A stretch of 64,000 bases of DNA, taken from NCBI GenBank assembly GCA_947259115.1, contig CAMYKS010000034.1:1-64000 (forward strand), in the 5' to 3' direction. The number at the start of each line of letters is the position of its first letter. Position 1 is the stretch's first letter. Source of the stretch: an uncultured Desulfobulbaceae bacterium (lineage in GTDB: Bacteria > Desulfobacterota > Desulfobulbia > Desulfobulbales > BM004). Shown in pieces: positions 26,976 to 34,668 of this stretch. Both the position numbers and the translations under genes were made by a program. The notes under the pieces were generated by a model. That model saw only the letters and a list, made by a program, of their open reading frames with translations, was not told the DNA's origin and did not search any database.

Positions 26976-27227
26976 ATGCCGAAAAATGAAGAGGTATTGC
27001 AACAGATAGTCGATATTCTGAAACCGAAAGTATCAAAGGATGGCCTGGAGGTTACAGCAGAGCTTGATCTGGTTAATGACCTTGGGCTTGACTCTTTGAA
27101 AGTTATGGAAATACTGGAAGACCTGGAAGATACCTTTGATATTTCAATACCAATTAATATACTCCCGGGGATTCGTACAGTGGGTGATTTAGTTGCCGAA
27201 ATCCAAAAGTTAAGCGACGATAAGTGA
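26976..27227 (+). CDS. Acyl carrier protein, pathway-dedicated
   Basis: 83 acidic residues. The phosphopantetheine attachment motif LGLDSLKVME has Ser40. Its TGA stop overlaps the possible GTG start of the SPT gene, so translation is coupled. Housekeeping ACPs normally sit with fab genes; this one lies between the reductase and SPT, matching the ceramide-specific ACP of Caulobacter. It would carry the acyl thioester used by SPT. Confidence 0.85.
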   Translation: MPKNEEVLQQIVDILKPKVSKDGLEVTAELDLVNDLGLDSLKVMEILEDLEDTFDISIPINILPGIRTVGDLVAEIQKLSDDK

Positions 27228-27229
27228 TA

Positions 27230-28408
27230 ATGACTTTATTTGATAAATTTGCACAGCTGGCAAATGCCCGCCAGGTGATTGAGGAGAAGTGCAGCGATTT
27301 TTTCAACATCGTTATGGGGGATATTTCATCCGCCACCGAGGCCGTTGTCAACGGTCGAAAAGTAATCCTTGCCGGCACGAACAATTATCTGGGCCTGACA
27401 TTTAACAAAGAATGTATTCGTGCATCATGCCTGGCAGCTGAACAAGAGGGGACCGGTACTACCGGTTCGCGGATGGCCAATGGTACGTTTTCAGGGCATG
27501 TTGCCCTGGAGCATGAACTGTCTGATTTTTTCGAACGTTCCCAGACAATTATTTTTTCAACCGGTTATGTAGCCAACCTGGCAATACTGTCAACCATTGT
27601 CGGCCCCGGAGAAGTGATTCTCTTAGATGCTGATTGTCACGCCAGCATCTACGATGGATGCAGGCTGGGGGGCGCTGAAGTTATCCGTTTCCGCCATAAT
27701 GATGTTGGTGATCTGGAGAAGCGTTTACAGCGGCTTGCAAAAAGAAATACCAATGTCCTGATTGTTGTGGAGGGCCTTTACAGTATGATGGGTGACAGGG
27801 CGCCGCTGGCGGATATTATTTCCCTGAAGAAAAAATACGGGGCATACCTTGTTGTCGATGAAGCCCACTCTTTAGGCGTACTTGGCAAAAACGGCCGTGG
27901 CTTAGCTGAAGAAGCGGGTGTGGAGGATTCGGTGGATTTTGTCATAGGCACTTTCAGCAAGAGCCTTGGAGCTATTGGCGGCTTCTGTTCAAGTAACCAT
28001 GCGGAATTGAATCTTATTCGATATGCCAGCAGGCCTTATGTGTTTACCGCATCGTCATCTCCATCAACCATTGCATCTACCCGAACAGCCCTGCGGATTA
28101 TGCGTGCCAAACCGGAATTGAAACATCAACTGTGGAATAATGCCAATTTGTTATATTCGCGTTTACAGGGGTTGGATCTCAATGTCGGGCCCGCGGCAAG
28201 TCCAATTATTGCCGTGCGCTATGCTAATGTTGAAGACGCATTAGTAATATGGAACGGCCTTTTGGAGCTTGGCATATATGTAAACATGGTGCTGCCGCCG
28301 GCTACGCCCGATGGGGGTGCACTTCTGCGCTGCAGCCTCAGTGCAGCTCATACAACTGCACAGATAGAGAAAATAGGCGATGCTTTCGCTTCATTAACTG
28401 AGGCCTAA
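27230..28408 (+). CDS. spt: Serine palmitoyltransferase (alpha-oxoamine synthase family)
   Basis: About 392 residues, PLP-dependent fold type I. DADCHAS holds the ring-stacking His (about 137), VDEAHSLG has the PLP-contacting Asp (210) and His (213), and TFSKSLGAIGG carries the Schiff-base Lys (244). GTGTTGSRMANGT near 75-87 is typical of the family. AONS (BioF), KBL and SPT share these motifs. The adjacent ACP, reductase and acyl-ACP synthetase argue for SPT, which condenses serine with an acyl thioester to 3-ketosphinganine. ATG 27230 is chosen; GTG 27224 is possible and overlaps the acp stop. Confidence 0.8.
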   Translation: MTLFDKFAQLANARQVIEEKCSDFFNIVMGDISSATEAVVNGRKVILAGTNNYLGLTFNKECIRASCLAAEQEGTGTTGSRMANGTFSGHVALEHELSDFFERSQTIIFSTGYVANLAILSTIVGPGEVILLDADCHASIYDGCRLGGAEVIRFRHNDVGDLEKRLQRLAKRNTNVLIVVEGLYSMMGDRAPLADIISLKKKYGAYLVVDEAHSLGVLGKNGRGLAEEAGVEDSVDFVIGTFSKSLGAIGGFCSSNHAELNLIRYASRPYVFTASSSPSTIASTRTALRIMRAKPELKHQLWNNANLLYSRLQGLDLNVGPAASPIIAVRYANVEDALVIWNGLLELGIYVNMVLPPATPDGGALLRCSLSAAHTTAQIEKIGDAFASLTEA

Positions 28409-28634
28409 CGTATTTATTATCTTGCAATCTGCAAGCCGGTTTCTGGTTCGTTGTTTCTTCCCTTCACTCCAAACCTGTAGAAAGGCTTCTGTCTTTTCTG
28501 CATGCCAGTGGATAGCAAAATGTGTAATGTGTCCAAAAGATAATTACCGCAAACAACTTTCATTGCATCAGGAATGTGAGACCAGGAATATATGCCAAAG
28601 CAGGACAATTTGATATGAGTAACAAATTTAAACC

Positions 28635-30347
28635 ATGCATTTAATTGTTACCTTCTTTAAACGGTACCCGGGCCAGAGCATTATTACCCTCATCGCCTTG
28701 CTTTTTGCCGGTATTGCCGAAGGCTTTGGATTGTCTATGCTGCTGCCCTTACTGGGGTTGGTGATTAACAGCCCCGGTGCTGGGGGTATTGCTGTCGCAC
28801 AGTCCAAATCCACCCTTGAACAATTAGTAACCGGTTTCTTTGATGCCATTGGCATGACCCCGACCATAGGCTTACTGCTGGTTGTTTTTGTGGTGAGCAT
28901 TTTAATGAAAGCCGTCCTCGTTTTGTTGGCCAACAAAAGGGTAGGGTACATGGTTGCCCAGGTGGCGACTGATCTGCGCCTGGCACTTATCCGTGCCCTG
29001 TTTGCCACACGATGGGAATACTATGTCCATCAGCCGATCGGCAGGTTTACCAACGCGTTTGCCATGGAGGCGAATAGATCGGCTGCTGCGTATCTCTATG
29101 CCATACGGGTTGCAGCCATGCTTTTGCATGCACTTGTATATGGATCACTTGCAATGATGCTGGCCTGGAAGGAGACCCTCATTACATTAGGTGCGGGGGT
29201 ATTCATACTCTATATCCTGCGCCACTTTGTTACCAAGGCGAAAAAGGCCGGTAAACGGCAGACGACTCTTTTGAAATCACTCATTGCCCTGTTAACGGAT
29301 ACCCTGCAGTCCATAAAACCGCTGAAGGCCATGGCCCGTGAAAACATGGCTGACCTCGTCCTGCAAAAAGAAACAACAAAACTGAACAAGGCTTTACGGA
29401 AACAGGTGTTCAGCAAGGAAGCCCTGAAGGCGCTTCAGGAGCCCCTGATCACAATATTCTTTGCCATTGGGCTTTATCTGGCGATGGTCTGGTTAAAGAT
29501 GGACCTGGCGACAGTAATAATTATGGTTTTCATGCTGGTGAAAATATTAAAATCATTGCAAAAAGTTCAGACAGAACTGCAGGCCATGGTAATAGCTGAA
29601 AGTGCCTATTGGTCACTTTGGTCAAAAATCAAAGAAGCTGAAAACGAAGAGGAAAAAAATATTGGCACACGTGAGCCCAGTTTTAATGAAGGGGTCCATC
29701 TGCAGAAGGTCAGTTTTTCATATGATGATAAGCCGGTCCTGAAAAATGCCTCCCTCACCTTTCCCAAGGGATCATTCTCGGCGATCATTGGATCTTCCGG
29801 CGCAGGGAAGACTACTGTTGTTGACCTCATTACCGGTCTCCTGCGGCCCCAGAAAGGTCAGGTCTGGATTGATCATATGGATCTGGCTGAGGTGAATGTG
29901 AAGGACTGGCGACGGATGATAGGCTATGTGCCCCAGGAAACCCTGCTTTTGCATGATACGGTTCGTTTTAATGTAACCCTTGGAGACACGAAGTTCACCG
30001 ACAGAGATGTTGAAAATGCCCTGCGTGATGCAGGGGCCTGGAACTTTGTTGCTGAAATGGCTGATGGTATCGATACCGTAGTAGGTGAGCGGGGCAGCCG
30101 TGTTTCAGGAGGTCAGCGTCAGCGTATCACGATTGCCCGGGCCCTGGTCCACAAACCGCAACTCTTAATCCTGGATGAGGCAACCAGCGCGCTCGATCCG
30201 GCCAGTGAAGCTGATATATGCAAAATTATGGGTCAACTGCGCGGCAAGTTGACAATACTGGCAATTTCACATCAGACAGCTATTCTGGCTGCAGCCGACC
30301 GGGCCTACCGCCTGGAAGATGGTGTGGCCAATTTTATTGACGAGTAA
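28635..30347 (+). CDS. ABC exporter, MsbA/lipid-flippase-like (fused TMD-NBD)
   Basis: 570 residues. Residues 1-325 form a type-IV exporter membrane domain with about six helices. The ATPase domain has Walker A IGSSGAGKTT (385-394), the signature VSGGQRQRI, and LLILDEATSALD. It would work as a homodimer in the inner membrane. It lies 226 bases after SPT on the same strand, without an obvious gene between. A role in flipping ceramide or its phospho-derivative across the inner membrane is inferred from position; MsbA itself may be elsewhere. Confidence 0.82.
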   Translation: MHLIVTFFKRYPGQSIITLIALLFAGIAEGFGLSMLLPLLGLVINSPGAGGIAVAQSKSTLEQLVTGFFDAIGMTPTIGLLLVVFVVSILMKAVLVLLANKRVGYMVAQVATDLRLALIRALFATRWEYYVHQPIGRFTNAFAMEANRSAAAYLYAIRVAAMLLHALVYGSLAMMLAWKETLITLGAGVFILYILRHFVTKAKKAGKRQTTLLKSLIALLTDTLQSIKPLKAMARENMADLVLQKETTKLNKALRKQVFSKEALKALQEPLITIFFAIGLYLAMVWLKMDLATVIIMVFMLVKILKSLQKVQTELQAMVIAESAYWSLWSKIKEAENEEEKNIGTREPSFNEGVHLQKVSFSYDDKPVLKNASLTFPKGSFSAIIGSSGAGKTTVVDLITGLLRPQKGQVWIDHMDLAEVNVKDWRRMIGYVPQETLLLHDTVRFNVTLGDTKFTDRDVENALRDAGAWNFVAEMADGIDTVVGERGSRVSGGQRQRITIARALVHKPQLLILDEATSALDPASEADICKIMGQLRGKLTILAISHQTAILAAADRAYRLEDGVANFIDE

Positions 30348-30364
30348 GGTACACCTGCTATGCG

Positions 30365-31090
30365 TTACAGCTTGAATTTGTCGCCGAGGTAGATTTCCCT
30401 GGCTCTGGGGCTGGCGGCAATCAGGTCAGGTGCACCAAACTCAAGTATCTCGCCATGATTGAGAATATATGCCTGATCACAAACCCCAAGGGTTTCCCGG
30501 ACATTGTGGTCTGAAATTAAAACGCCAATCCCTTTTTCCTTTAATTGGCTGATTATATTTTGAATATTAATTACGGCGATGGGGTCTACACCGGCAAATG
30601 GTTCATCCATCAGGATGAATGCCGGTTCTATAACCAGGGCTCTGGCAATTTCAAGGCGCCTCTGTTCGCCACCGGACAGGGTATAGCTCAAATTCTTGGC
30701 TACTTTGGTTAAGCGAAAATCGTTTAATAACTTCTCCGTGCGTTCCTGCCGTTCAGCCTTGCTGATATCCATGGTTTCCAGGATGGCCAGCAGGTTGTCC
30801 TCAACAGACAGTTTATGAAAAACAGACTGTTCCTGGGGCAGATAGGAAATCCCGGCACGCGCTCTGGTATAAATCGGCAAACCGGTCAAGTCCTGATCAT
30901 CGAGAAAAACACGACCACTATCCGGCTGAATCAAGCCGACAACCATGTAAAAGGTAGTTGTTTTGCCGGCGCCGTTAGGCCCTAAAAGGCCAATGATTTG
31001 CCCGGAGTTAACCTCCAGGTTGACGCCGCTGACGACCTTCCTTTTTTTATAGGACTTCTCAAGTGCCTGGGCCGAAAGTTTCCTGGTCAT
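30365..31090 (-). CDS. lptB: LptB, ATPase of the lipopolysaccharide export transporter
   Basis: 241 residues, the size of LptB. It has [15 protein letters not shown] (Walker A), the [13 protein letters not shown] signature, and [16 protein letters not shown] (Walker B and the LptB-type D-loop). It would energise the LptFG complex, whose genes lie 12 kb upstream. It is convergent with the exporter gene (17-base gap) and 78 bases downstream of lptC. The lptA gene that usually sits between lptC and lptB is absent. Confidence 0.9.
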   Translation of the reverse strand: MTRKLSAQALEKSYKKRKVVSGVNLEVNSGQIIGLLGPNGAGKTTTFYMVVGLIQPDSGRVFLDDQDLTGLPIYTRARAGISYLPQEQSVFHKLSVEDNLLAILETMDISKAERQERTEKLLNDFRLTKVAKNLSYTLSGGEQRRLEIARALVIEPAFILMDEPFAGVDPIAVINIQNIISQLKEKGIGVLISDHNVRETLGVCDQAYILNHGEILEFGAPDLIAASPRAREIYLGDKFKL

Positions 31091-31168
31091 TATTTTCTGT
31101 GATTTTGGATCGTATTATTCATGTATCGAGAAACAGGGATTTGCCGATTGTAATACATTACTAATTCT

Positions 31169-31729
31169 CTACCTTTTTCCAAGAAGGGCTTGCACATTGC
31201 TTAATAAAACAAGTTTGCGGTTTTCGACATTCAACCGCATGCCTTTGCCAACCACCTCAAAATGATCAAAATGTAAGCGGACTTCTCTGTCGGTATGTAA
31301 AGAGTAGTCAGCTTCCTGGTATTCCAGGAACTCTGTCTGCATGACACTGCCAGGAGAGCTTACAACTTTGACATTGGAGCGGACTGTAACCGTTTGACTT
31401 GCAGGTATCAGTTCTCCCTGTTCAGCTGTAAGAACAATTTCCCCCATCTGAGGGTCGAAAAAGACCATGTGGACATTTTTTATCCGGGTGATGCCGTCAT
31501 CCATAGAATGGTCTGCCGAATCCGCCTCCAGTGTCCATAAGGGCTTGCCATCAAGGGTTTTGGTATATTTGATGTTTTTTAAGGCCAGGTCAACATTTTC
31601 CGGAATTGGCTCGAAAGTTGCCCCGGGTTCCCAATCACGGGTAGAACGCAGAGCCATTACGGACATGATTCCAGCGACTAGTACAAGGACAAGAGTTAAA
31701 AGATTACGGATAGTTAACCATGATTTCAT
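31169..31729 (-). CDS. lptC: LptC-like periplasmic/inner-membrane protein
   Basis: 186 residues. It has a single N-terminal membrane anchor (about 8-26, LLTLVLVLVAGIMSVMAL) followed by a beta-jellyroll-like sequence. The C-terminal region has VVGKGMRLNVENRKLVL, resembling the GxGmxxd repeats of LptC/LptA proteins. Residues 60-120 fit the family's strand pattern. It would accept the lipid from LptB2FG and pass it to a periplasmic bridge. The following gene is lptB, with no lptA between. Confidence 0.8.
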   Translation of the reverse strand: MKSWLTIRNLLTLVLVLVAGIMSVMALRSTRDWEPGATFEPIPENVDLALKNIKYTKTLDGKPLWTLEADSADHSMDDGITRIKNVHMVFFDPQMGEIVLTAEQGELIPASQTVTVRSNVKVVSSPGSVMQTEFLEYQEADYSLHTDREVRLHFDHFEVVGKGMRLNVENRKLVLLSNVQALLGKR

Positions 31730-32030
31730 GGGCTGAATATAGCATTCGCCTGGGAGCGTGTAAAGGTGATTCTTTAAAACGGGCAGGCCTGGGAAGAATA
31801 ACGGCCTGTTTGAACCGGCCTGATAAAAAAACTCCCCTGCAACTAAAAGGAAGGATTTTTTGTAAAAATGTCTGTGGAATTCTTATTGTCATACCAGCAG
31901 AATAATCCATGATTTCAGCAAATGTCTTACACGAAGTTAAGAATATCTGAGGCAAAAATTATGACATTGAAGGGGGCTTATATGATGTTCAGCTCTTGAC
32001 AAACCTGAACAAAAGAGTGCAATTGTACGT
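31730..32030. other. Intergenic region, no gene recognised
   Basis: About 300 bases upstream of lptC and before the PIN remnant. Short open stretches only. The lptC promoter should be here; nothing distinct was seen. Confidence 0.5.
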
Positions 32031-32171
32031 GTGAAAATAATTGCCGATACAAATATATTTTTAGCTATGGCTTTGGAAGAGCTTGATAACAAGAAGAAAA
32101 TTGCTCTGTCTATTGGATATGAGTTAAACGCATCTGATAGTTACTTTTTCAACAGTCTGACCCACAAATAG
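32031..32171 (+). pseudogene. PIN-domain toxin remnant (46 residues)
   Basis: GTG 32031 opens a frame reading VKIIADTNIFLAMALEELDN, which is the start of a VapC-type PIN domain with its first catalytic Asp (IADTN). It stops after 46 residues, while VapC proteins have about 130. The rest of the domain is not found downstream, so this is a decayed toxin gene. No intact antitoxin was recognised upstream. Confidence 0.55.
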
Positions 32172-32193
32172 TCCCCCAATTAATATGAATAAC

Positions 32194-32850
32194 ATGAGAA
32201 TCAATGGACTTTTTCTGGCCGTCTTGATAACGGCTTTTTTTTCGATTCCATCCATGCCTGATGCCTCTCCCTCTATTTTCTTGACTGCAGGCGAGGAGAA
32301 GCTTGTTGGCCAAAGGGACATTGTTGTACGTGAGGTCGATACTGCAACCAATAAATCTGGCAGGACATTTGAGGCAATCGGCCTTATCAATGCCCCAAGA
32401 AATTGTATATTGCAGGTCTTGACAGCATATGAAAAGTACCCGGAATTTATGCCCAATGTCAGCCGCATCGATATAGTTGAACTGAGAGGTGACGAGGCAG
32501 TTCTCAATTATACCTTGGCCCTGCCTCTGGGAAAGATTAAGAAATATCGCCTTAAAATTTCCGTGACTAAGCATGAGAAACAAGTCTCGATGATACATTG
32601 GCAATTGCAAAGGTGGCCTGAATTGAAAACTGCAGAGACCATCAGAGATACAACGGGTTATTGGCGTATAGAGGAGAAAACAAAGAATAGTTCGCTTGTG
32701 CTCTATCATGTCTATACTGATCCAGGACCTGTACCCCTTGGTTTGGGGTGGATAGTTGATGTTTTGAGTAAGAACAGCGTGCCGGAAGCCCTTTTGCAGA
32801 CGAAAGCTCGAGCAGAGAATATAGCTCTTCAAGGAAACGGTCGGAAATAA
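32194..32850 (+). CDS. Exported START/SRPBCC-domain protein
   Basis: About 218 residues from ATG 32194; ATG 32185 is the alternative. The N-terminal MRINGLFLAVLITAFFSIPS is a signal peptide. The mature region has IGLINAPRNCILQVLTAYEKYPEFMPNVSRIDIVE, typical of SRPBCC proteins of the START/polyketide-cyclase type, which enclose a hydrophobic ligand. The C-terminal half carries TTGYWRIEEK and a proline-rich VPLGLGWIVD. A periplasmic location next to lptBC and the lipid locus suggests lipid binding, but there is no direct evidence. Confidence 0.65.
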   Translation: MRINGLFLAVLITAFFSIPSMPDASPSIFLTAGEEKLVGQRDIVVREVDTATNKSGRTFEAIGLINAPRNCILQVLTAYEKYPEFMPNVSRIDIVELRGDEAVLNYTLALPLGKIKKYRLKISVTKHEKQVSMIHWQLQRWPELKTAETIRDTTGYWRIEEKTKNSSLVLYHVYTDPGPVPLGLGWIVDVLSKNSVPEALLQTKARAENIALQGNGRK

Positions 32851-33008
32851 GGCTCAAAAAATAAGGCAATATTTCAGGGTATGGCGAAAGCTATGACGTG
32901 GCGGACGCGGCAAGCTTGCCCAAAAATGGTAAATATGATTTTTCAAGGCTTGATAATCCACAACAGACAGCTCCCGGCATATATTGGGTCAGGCTAATTA
33001 CGTTATCC

Positions 33009-33677
33009 ATGTCAAACAATGAAACAAAGACATCAATGGTTTCCGGGGACCGGTACACCATGCAACTGGAAGTTCCGGTGATAGGTATTCTGCGCGGTGT
33101 AGGTGCTGAAGAGTTCCGTCCCCTTTTGGAGGCAGCTTTTGCTGCCGGATTGCAGGCCATCGAAGTAACCATGAACACGCCGGGGGCTGAAGAGATGATT
33201 GGCGCTGAAAGAGATCGGGTTCCTGCAGGGAAATATCTGGGTATGGGAACTATCCGCAACCTCGCTGAAGCGCAAAAGGCCCATGCAGCAGGCGCCATGT
33301 TTTTTGTCACCCCGAATGTTAATCACACGGTCATAGAGTTTGCGCGAAAAAAATATATCCCTGTTATTGCGGGAGCCCTGACCCCTACTGAAGTGTACAG
33401 GGCCCGGGAGGCCGGTGCTGATATGGTCAAGGTTTTCCCATGCAGGGCCCTGGGAGGAGCGCTCTATATCAGGGAGCTTCGCGGGCCTTTTGAGCATATC
33501 CCGCTGGTGGCGGTCGGCGGCGTGTCAATTGAAAATGTCAGAGAGTATTTTAAGGCCGGTGCAGCAGCCGTGGGGGTCGGCATCTCACTCTTTGGCGAGC
33601 AGGAGGTTAAGGCTGGAGATTGGGATGGGGTACGAAAAAATGTCGAAAAGTTTATCCAACGTTGCGGGAGTAAATGA
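33009..33677 (+). CDS. eda: KDPG/KHG aldolase (2-dehydro-3-deoxy-phosphogluconate aldolase)
   Basis: About 222 residues from ATG 33009. The frame runs back to GTG 32898, but that would add 37 residues not typical of the family (about 205-215 residues). VPVIGILRG near the start and the Schiff-base Lys in MVKVFPCRALGG are diagnostic, with HFVTPN-like FFVTPNVNHTVI in between. Cytoplasmic TIM-barrel aldolase of the Entner-Doudoroff pathway or hydroxyglutarate breakdown. The partner edd dehydratase is not in the window. Confidence 0.82.
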   Translation: MSNNETKTSMVSGDRYTMQLEVPVIGILRGVGAEEFRPLLEAAFAAGLQAIEVTMNTPGAEEMIGAERDRVPAGKYLGMGTIRNLAEAQKAHAAGAMFFVTPNVNHTVIEFARKKYIPVIAGALTPTEVYRAREAGADMVKVFPCRALGGALYIRELRGPFEHIPLVAVGGVSIENVREYFKAGAAAVGVGISLFGEQEVKAGDWDGVRKNVEKFIQRCGSK

Positions 33678-33983
33678 AAGAGTAAAAAAAAATCAGTGCC
33701 TAAAATGAACTAAAATTTTGATGGGGTTTCTTGGTTTGTTTGGAGTACTTGAGTATAGATTTTGATAAATTTATTATGTTTATATAAAAATAAGCATCAC
33801 TCCATCACTTCACTACTCCACCTATAACGCACAAGCAGAAGCCCCATTGCCTTTTCCCTTGACCACTTGACCCCTCGACCCCTTAACTAGTGCCTGTCCA
33901 TAAATGGCCTTTTTGTCGTATCTCTGCGTCATGCTCAAAAAATAATGCTCGGAATATCATATATATGCCTGCGCTTATTTTAA
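33678..33983. other. Intergenic region carrying the truncated MITE copy
   Basis: 306 bases without a gene. Its right part is the MITE copy listed at 33889-33981. The stretch 33840-33885 is rich in GACCCCT-like repeats. No terminator hairpin was found after the aldolase gene. Confidence 0.6.
33889..33981. mobile_element. 108-bp MITE family, copy truncated at its right end
   Basis: Same sequence as 19395-19487 from AGTGCCTGTCC onward, but the last ~15 bases including the right inverted repeat are missing. It abuts the 3' end of the rhodanese gene, whose stop codon lies three bases beyond. Confidence 0.85.
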
Positions 33984-34409
33984 CTAATACTTTACCGGAA
34001 GTTTTGCCTCTTTCCAGGCAGAGATGCCGCCCTTGAGGTTATAGACTTCATTCCAGCCGTTTTTCGACAAGAGCTGCCCCAGGGCAAGGGAGCGGCCGCC
34101 TACGGCACAGATAAGCAGGATGGGTTTTTCTTTGGGGGGACGCTGGGAACCCTTGATGATGTCCCAAAGGGGCATCAGGGTTGAACCGTCAATATATCCT
34201 TCAGCCAATTCCTCTTGACCGCGGACATCAATAAGCAGGAGATCATTGCGGCTGTCAATCAGGCCCTTGGCCTCTTCGGGGGTGACTGTTTTAAAAAGAG
34301 GATGCTGCTGCTCCAAGCCGGGAAATTGCTGCTGGGCCGCAGGGACCATTTGGGAACCGAGAAAAACAAGCAGTATGGCAGAGATTGTCAGGGATATGAT
34401 TCGTTTCAT
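33984..34409 (-). CDS. Exported rhodanese-like sulfurtransferase
   Basis: 141 residues. An N-terminal signal peptide (MKRIISLTISAILLVFLG) is followed by a single rhodanese domain. LLIDVRGQEE begins the domain and the active-site loop is LLICAVGGRS with its catalytic Cys. The domain ends with VYNLKGGISAW. It would be periplasmic and bind sulfane sulfur. No partner gene is adjacent. Confidence 0.85.
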   Translation of the reverse strand: MKRIISLTISAILLVFLGSQMVPAAQQQFPGLEQQHPLFKTVTPEEAKGLIDSRNDLLLIDVRGQEELAEGYIDGSTLMPLWDIIKGSQRPPKEKPILLICAVGGRSLALGQLLSKNGWNEVYNLKGGISAWKEAKLPVKY

Positions 34410-34668
34410 TATATAGTTTCCTAAGTGAAAATTATTCTTTAATGATATTTTTTGTCAGCTATACTATTCAGGTTAAATTTAAGTTCACAAAAGTCAATTG
34501 GCAAGGGTAAAAAACGTATTGCCAGAAATTGCTTTTACCAGGGCCTTCCTGGAATGCAGGTAAGAAAAACAATCGCCGAGTCTTTTGTAAATTTGTGTTT
34601 AAATATCAATAAGATATGGAGTAAAAAGTTAAGCCATGCTGTAAAGCGCAACCACCTTCAACAGGCAA

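Noticed and set aside
27230-28408. BioF (8-amino-7-oxononanoate synthase) as the call for the oxoamine synthase
   Set aside because: The motifs alone allow it, but no biotin genes adjoin it, whereas ACP, reductase, acyl-ACP synthetase and a bCerS-like gene do.
32149-32832. 227-codon minus-strand open frame
   Set aside because: Antisense to the START-like gene, with no domain or upstream signal.
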